A DNA stretch of 64,000 nt from Oscillospiraceae bacterium. GTDB taxonomy: Bacteria; Bacillota; Clostridia; Oscillospirales; JAAYXM01. Both the position numbers and the translations under genes were made by a program. Position 1 is the first letter of the stretch, and every line of letters begins with the position of its first letter. The stretch lies in NCBI GenBank assembly GCA_015068085.1, contig SVLF01000001.1:1-64000 (forward strand), in the 5' to 3' direction. Below the pieces are notes generated by a model that saw only the letters and a program-made list of their open reading frames with translations, searched no databases and was not told the DNA's origin. Of this stretch, positions 34,615 through 43,100 are shown piece after piece.

Positions 34615-36177
34615 ATGAAAAAGCTTACAGCAATTATTTTAGCGGCAATAATGATGTTCGCACTTTGTGCGTGCGGAGGAAACAACCCGGGCAACTCCGA
34701 AGTTTCTTACGATATCCCCGAGGGAAAGCAGATTCCCGACGATGCGGTACTTGATGTAACTATTTCAAGCCACGCATCATGGCCGTATGACGAAAACTGG
34801 AAGGTCTGGGAATACATCAAAGAAGCAATCGGAGGCACCGTAAACGTAAATGCTGTTCCGGCATCTGATTTCGGAACAAAGGTTACCCTTCTTGTGGCGG
34901 ATCCGGACAGTCTTCCCGATGTTTTCGGTTTTCAGGTAAAGCATGGCAATTTCAATGATTATTGCGAACAGGGTGCATTCCTTCCGCTTGACGATTACGA
35001 TGAATTCCTTCCGGATTATAATGAGTTCTGGAACTCTCGGCCGGAGAATGAACAGTGGATGAAAAAGACACGCAAGGGAGCCGACGGTAAGATTTATTAT
35101 GCTCCTATTTACGGTATGGATCGCTCCACTAATATTATGGCATGGTTATACCGCAAGGATATCTTTGAAAAGCACAGTCTTAAAACACCCGAAACAATTG
35201 ATGAGCTTTATGAGGTTTGCAGGAAGCTTAAGGAAATATACCCCGATTCCTATCCATTCTGCATTCGCTCCGGTTTTTCAAACATAAATGTTATCGGCTC
35301 GTCCTGGAAGCCGAATTTCCGCTATGATGCATATTATGATTTTGAAAACGAGAAGTGGAGCTACGGAGCAACTGAGAGTGAAGTAATGCTCGATATTGTT
35401 ACATTTTTGAGAAAAATGGTTGACGAGAAGCTGATACCGCAGGATTTCTTCACAATAAATACAAATTCGTGGCAGGAGCTTGTTTCAACAGAACGCGGCT
35501 TCATTATGCCGGAATATCAGGTGCGCATAGACTTTTTCAACAACATCGCCCGCGGGAACAATCCCGAATTCACAATGGCGGCAATGAAGCCGCCGTATGC
35601 GGACAACGGAACAGGCGTTGCAATGGTAAATAAATGGAACTATGACCCTATGGGCTTCGCTGTTTCAAACACGGGCGATGCCGAAAGCATTGCAAATGCA
35701 TTCCGCTACCTCAACTGGTTCTATACTGATGAGGGAAGTGAAATCATAAGCTGGGGAAAAGAAGGCGAGACGTTTGAAGTAGTTGACGGAAAAAAGAGGT
35801 TTATTCTTCCGAATGAGGGTGACAGCGCGAAGCTTCTTTACGGCTTCCAGACAATAGGGACATATCTGCGTGTTGATTCGGAGGCTATAGATGCTTCCGT
35901 TTCCGAGGAGCAAGCGGCAACAACGGACTTTATTCTTGAGCATACATATCCGGAGTTTGACCCCACACGTTACTTAAGCTTTTCATCGGCAGAGGCAACA
36001 AAAATATCAGACTATAATACAACCATCAAGACTTTTGTTGAAGAAAATATCATGAAGTTTGTCATCGGTCAGCGCCCGCTTGCCGAGTGGGACAGCTTCC
36101 AGGAAGAGCTTAAATCTCTCCCTGTAGATGAGCTGCTGAATATCTATAAAGAAGCGCATGACAGAGTTAAGGACTAA
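34615..36177 (+). CDS. Extracellular solute-binding lipoprotein, cluster II paralogue
   Basis: A 520-residue lipoprotein starting at ATG 34615 after GAGAGGAG. The lipobox is LCAC, with the cysteine near residue 20. It aligns end to end with the protein at 397 (for instance YRKDIFEKHSLKTPET, SWQELVSTERGF, EEQAATTD), so it belongs to the same CUT1-type, LplA-like group. Again no permease genes are adjacent. It sits between the secreted module protein and the M55 peptidase gene and is probably in the AraC-controlled operon that starts near 31773. Confidence 0.9.
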   Translation: MKKLTAIILAAIMMFALCACGGNNPGNSEVSYDIPEGKQIPDDAVLDVTISSHASWPYDENWKVWEYIKEAIGGTVNVNAVPASDFGTKVTLLVADPDSLPDVFGFQVKHGNFNDYCEQGAFLPLDDYDEFLPDYNEFWNSRPENEQWMKKTRKGADGKIYYAPIYGMDRSTNIMAWLYRKDIFEKHSLKTPETIDELYEVCRKLKEIYPDSYPFCIRSGFSNINVIGSSWKPNFRYDAYYDFENEKWSYGATESEVMLDIVTFLRKMVDEKLIPQDFFTINTNSWQELVSTERGFIMPEYQVRIDFFNNIARGNNPEFTMAAMKPPYADNGTGVAMVNKWNYDPMGFAVSNTGDAESIANAFRYLNWFYTDEGSEIISWGKEGETFEVVDGKKRFILPNEGDSAKLLYGFQTIGTYLRVDSEAIDASVSEEQAATTDFILEHTYPEFDPTRYLSFSSAEATKISDYNTTIKTFVEENIMKFVIGQRPLAEWDSFQEELKSLPVDELLNIYKEAHDRVKD

Positions 36178-36214
36178 CGGGACAAAGAACAAAGCGAGAG
36201 AAAGGAATAGAGGA

Positions 36215-37000
36215 ATGAATTTGTATATTATGGTTGACCTTGAGGGTATCAGCGGCATTTTTTCGCGCGAACAGGTCATGGATGACGCCGCAAGGCGTCA
36301 GGAAGGCCGCGTGCTGATGACAGAGGATATCAATGCCTGCGTCGATGCGGCTAAGGAAGCAGGGGTTGAAAGGATTTATGTGCGTGACGCTCACGGAGGA
36401 AGCGATACCGTTATATATGAACGCCTTTCTGAAAATGCCGATTACTATATTTGCGGGCTTTTGGGCGAGAAGCGTTATATCGGTATGGAAGAATGCGATG
36501 CTGTTATTCTCCTCGGATATCACGCAATGGCGGGAACTGACGGCGGAGTTCTTGAGCATACCTTCAATTCAATGAGAGTACAGAACTACTGGCTCAACGG
36601 CATAAAATCCGGTGAGGCACGGTTTGATGCTCTTGCGGCAGGTGAGATGGGTAAGCCGGTTATAATGGTATCCGGCGACGATAAGCTTTGCGAAGAAGTG
36701 CGTGAGTTTTTGCCGGAAACCGTCACCTGCGAGGTTAAGAAAGGTGTGACATGGGGAGGGGCAATGCTGCTTCCGAAGAAAAAGGCGCACGCAAGAATTG
36801 CAGAATGTACAAAAGAGGCGATACGCCGCTTTAAGGAAATTCCGCCGTATACGATGGAAAGGCCGTACACGCTGCGTGCCGAGCTTATAGAACGTGCTGT
36901 TTTGCCATATGTTGCAGGAGATCCGCGCAAGAAGATTATTGACGGACGAATGTATGAGGTTACAGCTGACAGCATACCGGATATTTTAACCTTGCGATGA
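36215..37000 (+). CDS. M55 family D-aminopeptidase (DppA-like)
   Basis: A 261-residue zinc peptidase of the DppA type. The start at 36215 follows AAAGGAATAGAGG. D8 and E10 in VDLEGISG are metal ligands; DAHGGSDTV, LLGYHAMAG and LEHTFNS hold the remaining conserved His/Glu positions. DppA removes N-terminal D-amino acids from short peptides, such as those from peptidoglycan. Its place behind a solute-binding protein gene is unusual for a glycan locus and suggests that the imported material might include peptide-bearing or amino-acid-bearing sugars. That link is inference. Confidence 0.88.
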   Translation: MNLYIMVDLEGISGIFSREQVMDDAARRQEGRVLMTEDINACVDAAKEAGVERIYVRDAHGGSDTVIYERLSENADYYICGLLGEKRYIGMEECDAVILLGYHAMAGTDGGVLEHTFNSMRVQNYWLNGIKSGEARFDALAAGEMGKPVIMVSGDDKLCEEVREFLPETVTCEVKKGVTWGGAMLLPKKKAHARIAECTKEAIRRFKEIPPYTMERPYTLRAELIERAVLPYVAGDPRKKIIDGRMYEVTADSIPDILTLR

Positions 37001-37015
37001 ACTGAAAGTATATGC

Positions 37016-37042
37016 AAACAGCCGGAGAATGACGGCTGTTTG
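37016..37042 (+). terminator. Probable terminator after the M55 peptidase gene
   Basis: AAACAGCCG pairs with CGGCTGTTT around GAGAATGA. The T-run is short (TTTG), giving moderate confidence. Confidence 0.65.
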
Positions 37043-37069
37043 TTGACTCGGCATTTGCACGGTTATAAT
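37043..37069 (+). promoter_or_regulatory. Possible promoter of the cluster II lyase gene
   Basis: TTGACT (37043-37048) and TATAAT (37064-37069) are 15 bp apart, shorter than ideal. A second TATAAT at 37110-37115 lies in a GTTATAATTAAA context like the promoters at 28264 and 31761, but without the 32-bp element. Confidence 0.4.
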
Positions 37070-37156
37070 GGCAGCATATGCAGAATAACAAGTAAAGCTT
37101 TAAGGCTGTTATAATTAAACAGTAAAACAAGGTTGAACTACCGAAGGAGAAGGAGT

Positions 37157-40100
37157 ATGAAAAAGAAAATTTTAGCACTGTTCCTTGCAATGTGTATGAT
37201 GATATCTCTTCTGCCTCAATTTACAATATTTGCGGCAGCAGCTGCACCGTACCGGCTTGTATATGATTTTATCAATATAGATGGATATGCAAAGGACAAT
37301 AAGCTTAAACAGGATATTGGGTTTGCGCAGACAGACGGAACATGGGCGTTTCATTCGTGGAACGGACTTGACGGAGATACAGTTACCTATAAGCCGAATT
37401 ACGGAGTGGAAATCAAGTCAAACAGTGTAGGCGACTATTTCGCGGTTAAAATCAACGTCCCGTATGCAGGTGATTATGTTCCGACGCTGAAGTATATGGA
37501 GCTTAACACCGGAGCTGAAGAAACATATGCTAAGGCTGATGTGTATATATTGCCGGAGGGCTCAGATATTGACACCGCACCGGACAGCGATAAAAAAATT
37601 GTTGCCGAGAGGTTGTATTTTAACAAAAACGAAGGAAGAAATACCGGAAGCAGCAAATATGACGAGTTGGCAGAGCATACGCCGGGAAGTTCAATCAGCC
37701 TTTCGGCAGGAGAGCATATTCTTGTTTTCAAACTGATTGAATTTGGAGGACCAAGTAGGGATGCAAGAATGCGTCCGAGTATGCTTACCCTCACAAACGG
37801 CACACCTGCCGGGGGTGATGACTACGCAACGGTACCGATGTATATGGAGATTTCCGATGCAACAATCGAGGTCGGAGACGGTGAAAAACTTAAGGTTTCC
37901 GGCTGGATGAATGACGGCACTGCGTTTACTGCAGGTTCTGATGCAGTTTCATTTGAGAGTAAAAACGGCAAGGTCAGTATCGAAAACGGTGTTGCCACGG
38001 CAGAGGAGCTTGGTGAGGAGGTCATAACTGCAACGGTGACGAGTGGCGGAAAATCAATATCAAAAGACCTCACTGTGACAGTAATTCCTGCAGTTTACTC
38101 ACCGCCGTATCAGCTTAAGTATGATTTTAAAAACATAGACGGATATGTAAAGGATCAAAAGCTCACACAGGACATCGGCTTTGCACAAACAGACGGAACG
38201 TGGGCGTTTCATTCGTGGAACGGACTTGACGGAGATACAGTTACCTATAAGCCGAATTACGGAGTGGAAATCAAGTCGGACGGAGTGGGCGACTATTTCG
38301 CGGTTAAGATAAATGTCCCGTATGAGGATGATTTTGTCCCGAGCCTTACATATTATGAGCTTGACACAAAGGATGATGCAAAGTACGTTGCAGCCGATGT
38401 ATACGTGTTGCCCGAAAGCTTGGATGTAAGCACGGCATCGGAAAGCGATAAGACAGTGATTGCAAAGAATTTGTATTTTTGCAAAAACGGAGGAAAAAAC
38501 ACGGATAAGGATCTGGGCGAGTATGTATCGGAAACCCCGGTAACGTTGTCTGCTGGAGAGCATATTCTTGTTTTTTATGTAACCAGGTGCAACGGGACAT
38601 TATCGGCGGGAAACACGCGCCTTCGTCCCGGCGTGCTTACCCTTACAAGCGGCACACCGGAGACCGGTGAAGATTACGCAACAGTTCCGATGTGGCTGGA
38701 AGTATCCGATTCCGAAATTGATGCCGGAGAAAGCAAAATACTTTCGGCTTCCGGCTGGCTCAACGATGGGACTCCGTTCAGTGCCGTGTCAGATGTCGTT
38801 TCGTTTAAAAGTAAAAACGGAAATGTCAGTATCGAAAACGGTATTGCTGCAGCGGAGCTGATAGGAACGGATACAGTGACTGCAACGGTATCAAGCGGAG
38901 GAAAATCGCTTTCAAAGGATATTTCAATTGCCGTTGTTCGCCCAGCTGATGCACCCACGTATCAGCTTATGTATGATTTTACAAGCATTGATGAGCTTGG
39001 AGAGGGCGATGAGATTACCTCGGACAATGCCGCTTACGACACAACAAGAGGCACATGGTCGTATTCAGGAGCGAGTGATTCTGCGGTATATAAGTCAGAC
39101 TATATCGAAGCTGATGCTAAGTCTGTAGGAAGCTATTTTGCGGTTAAGGTAAATGTTCCGTATGCGGATGCATACACCGCAACGGTAGATTACATCGAAA
39201 ACAGCATCTCCGGTGATAACACGGAGATTCGCGGCGATGTGTATTTACTGAGCGGTGATGCTGATACAGAGGATATACAGACCGCAATACATAATAACAA
39301 GATATGCGATATCGCGACAAACGTTGTGTTCGGAAAAAGCGGAGGCAATGAAGAAGAAAAAACTACCGGGCCCGAAGATGTCGTGCTTGCGGCAGGTGAA
39401 TATTTCCTTGTTTTTTATGCTACCAATGCAAGTGATGCGAAAATGCTGCTTAAGTCTTTTACGCTCACAAGCGGAACGCTTGGAGCCGGCGAGGATTATG
39501 CCGTTGTTCCGATGTACATAAGCCGTGCATATGTCGACAAGTCGGAAATCGCAATAGGGGAAACTGCCAGGCTGACAGTTTTGGGATATATGTCTGACGG
39601 CAGTGAGTTTGACGCATATTCCGATGCCGTGTCGTGCATCGGGGAAAAGGGGTATGTCACTGTTTCCGGTAATACCGTAACAGCGAATTACACCGGCAAA
39701 GAAACGATAGCAGTCAGCGCAACGGTCGGAAAGAAAACGGTTACACGGGAAGTTCCGATAACCGTAAAACGCACTGATGAAGGTGTGTATGAGCTTGTCT
39801 GCGATTTCAAAAAGATAGACACCTTTGTCAATAATGCCCTTATGGACACGTCTAAGGTTACATACGACACAACCGCCGGAGCATTTGAATTTCATTCAAG
39901 CAGCGGTGAGGATATCACATATAAAAATGCGTACGGAATAGAAATAAAGACCAATGAAACGGGAGACTTTTTTGCCGTAAAAATCAATCTTAAGCACGAG
40001 GCAGAGTATTTTGCGGTTTTGAACTATTATCAGTACGGTACAAGCTTTGAAACTGTAGGCGGTGATACAACTGCAGATGTATATCTCGTATCGGAAAACA

Positions 40101-43100
40101 CTGTTGATATTAAAAATCCTGCAAAAAGCGAAAAAATAGCAGACATAGCAAAAAATGTTCCCTTCGGCACAGCAGGCGGAGCCAATGCTGTTGTCTCCAC
40201 GGAACCTGCAGAAATAACACTTCCGGCGGGTGAGCATATTCTTGTGTTTAAGGTGACAAGTTCTCTCGGCAACAGTTCTCAGAAGCGAATCCGCCCGAGC
40301 AAAATCACGTTGACCAGCAGAATGAATCCCATTGCCGGAATGCAAACCCCGACGCAGGCTGTTGCTGTGGGCGACACCATTATTATAACTAAGGATATAG
40401 TAAAGTGGAAGGACGGATATTCGGCTTTTGCCAAAGACTGCACGATTGAATATAAAAACAAGACCCCTGAAATTATAAGTCTTGATGAAAACGGCGTTGT
40501 CGTTGCCCGGAAAAACGGAATCGGAGCAATCGAAGTAACGGCAAAATGGAAAGAATATGAGCTGACCGTTGATTACACAATAGTTGTCGGAAGCGGAAAG
40601 ACCCGCCGAAGCTTCTATACAGAAGAAAAACTGAAAAATCTCAAAAACAATATCGCACGGTACGATTGGGCACAGGACGAGCGTGATGCATATGTTGAAA
40701 AGGCAGATAAGCTTCTGACACACGGCGTTGATGCATTGTATGATATGATAACGACCCAGGAGCTTCCGCGTGCAAGCAACATCGCTTACAGATTCTTTGA
40801 CAACGGTGCGCATCAGTGTCTGTATTGTGAAAAGGACCTGTATACTCAATACGGTGACCGCCCGTGGAAGACAGATGTGTTCACACGCCCGTGGAAGATC
40901 CAGTGCCCGGATTGTAAGCGGCTTTTCCCGAGTAACGATTTCGGTAAATTCTATGAGCTCGGAATAGATGAACACGGAAATTACCGCTTTGCTCTTGCCT
41001 TGCAGCGCCACCACGAAAAGTTTGTCTGTAAGAACGGAGAAAGCTGTGAATGTACGCCGCCGCAGGCCGAGCGCGGAAGCGAGGAATGGAACGCATATTA
41101 CGGCTACGGAGTTAAGGGCGGATATCTGCACAACGATGCCTTCGGAGACAAGAACGACCCGCTTTTCGCAGTTGACGACGGTTGGGGCTATGAATTTACA
41201 TATACCTATAAAAAGGCTGACGGTACGCCGGAGCTTAATGAAGACGGAAGTGTTAAAACAGAGCTTCGCTGCAAGCCGTATATTGCATGGTACAATGACT
41301 GGGGGCTCTGGTATACCGAGGTCAAGTCGTGGATAGAAAATCTCTCAATGGCGTATCTCTATACCGATGACGCAAAGTATGGAAGAGCGGCAGCTGTTCT
41401 TGTTGACCGTATTGCTGATTTGTATCCAGATTTTGATACACTTGAGTGCGGAGAAAAGTTCCTTGTCAATGACGGAAATACCATTAAGCTGCAGAATGGA
41501 CAAATAGTTGGAGAGAGCAGAGGTAAGATAGTCGGAAATATCCACGACACCCGCTTCTTAAAACCGATAATTCTTGCATATGATGCAGTTTTCCCGTTGC
41601 TTTCGGACTCTGAGGTAATATCCTTCCTCTCCGAAAAAGCGGAGAAATATAATCTGGATAATCCCAAAACAAGCTCTGCCGATATTGCGTTTAATATTGA
41701 GAACGGCATTCTCCGTGAAGCAAATATGCGTATCCGGGATTACAGGCTGCGCGATAATTTCGGAAGCCCGCAGACAATGCATCTTTATGCGGCGATAGTT
41801 CTTGACACCTTCCCCGAAACCGGCGAGTGGATTGATTTCGTCTTCCAATCCGGCGGAAAGCAGAGTATATATGAATATACCGGCGGAGAGGTTTATTCCA
41901 CCCTTATAAACACCATGGATCGCGACGGTCAAGGAGGCGAAGCGGCTCCGGGATATAACGTCATTTGGGTTGAAGGTTTAATGACTATTGCCGATGCAAT
42001 TAACGGATATGATAAGGCGGCAGGCGCTAATCTTTATGACAATCCGAAGTTTATCCGTGTGCTTACATCTCTGCTTGATATTGAAATGGTAAGTGCCGCG
42101 GCTCCGAATATCGGAAACCATGACCGAATGGGTTTACATTTGTCAGCTATAGGCTGTATCGCGGTTGAAAATCTTATTACTATATATAATGCGATTGAGG
42201 ATGAAGAAGCAAAGGAGAACATCGCACGCGTTATATACCGCGAAAACGGCAACACAACCGAAAATCTTCACGGAAGTATATTTGATGCAGAGCCCGAAGC
42301 TGTTGTAGCTGCGGTAGAAGCTGCAGTTGCAGACAGTATTGAAATTAAGCTTCCGAGCAGGATGCTCTCAGGCTACGGACTGTCAATTCTCCGTGACGGC
42401 GACTGGTTCAACTCGACTGATGAATTGAGGAATGTTAACACTCAGCGCGTTTTCTATCTCTGGTACGGAAGCAGCAACGGACACGGTGATGCGAGTAAGC
42501 TAACACTCGGTTTTTACGCCTACGGGCTTGATGTCGGTGCAGATATCGGTGAGGTGGCAATCAAGGATTCATCGGATCCTCATGCTACTGAAATGGCGAA
42601 GGTAACACACAGCCATAATACCGTAACTGTAAACAACGTTAGCCAGGCGTTGGCGCTTGATGCAAACGTGGAGCACTTTGAGGATTCCGGACGCGTCAAG
42701 ATAATGGATGCCGAAGCTCCGGAGATATATGCAGAGCAGGGTGTTGAGACATATAAAAGAACAATCGTTTCAGTTGATGCAAACGATGATATTTCATATG
42801 CAGTTGACTTCTTCCACGTTGTTGGCGGTGAGGATCATCTCTATTCCTTCCATGCCCTTTCTAAGGAAGCAGAGCTTTCCGATAATGTTGCTGTGCAGAG
42901 CCAGAAGGATGAAAGCGGAAATTACATCGGCTCATATCAGGGTATAGACAAAAAGTGGGGAGGCAGTATTGAGAGAGGCGACGGTGACGGTCTCGGAACC
43001 TACAGCTGGTTTGGTGAGGTTGACCGTGCGACCGACCCTGCAGGTGTGGATATATTCAGTATGGACTGGAAGATTGTCGACAACGACAAGGAATTAAAGC

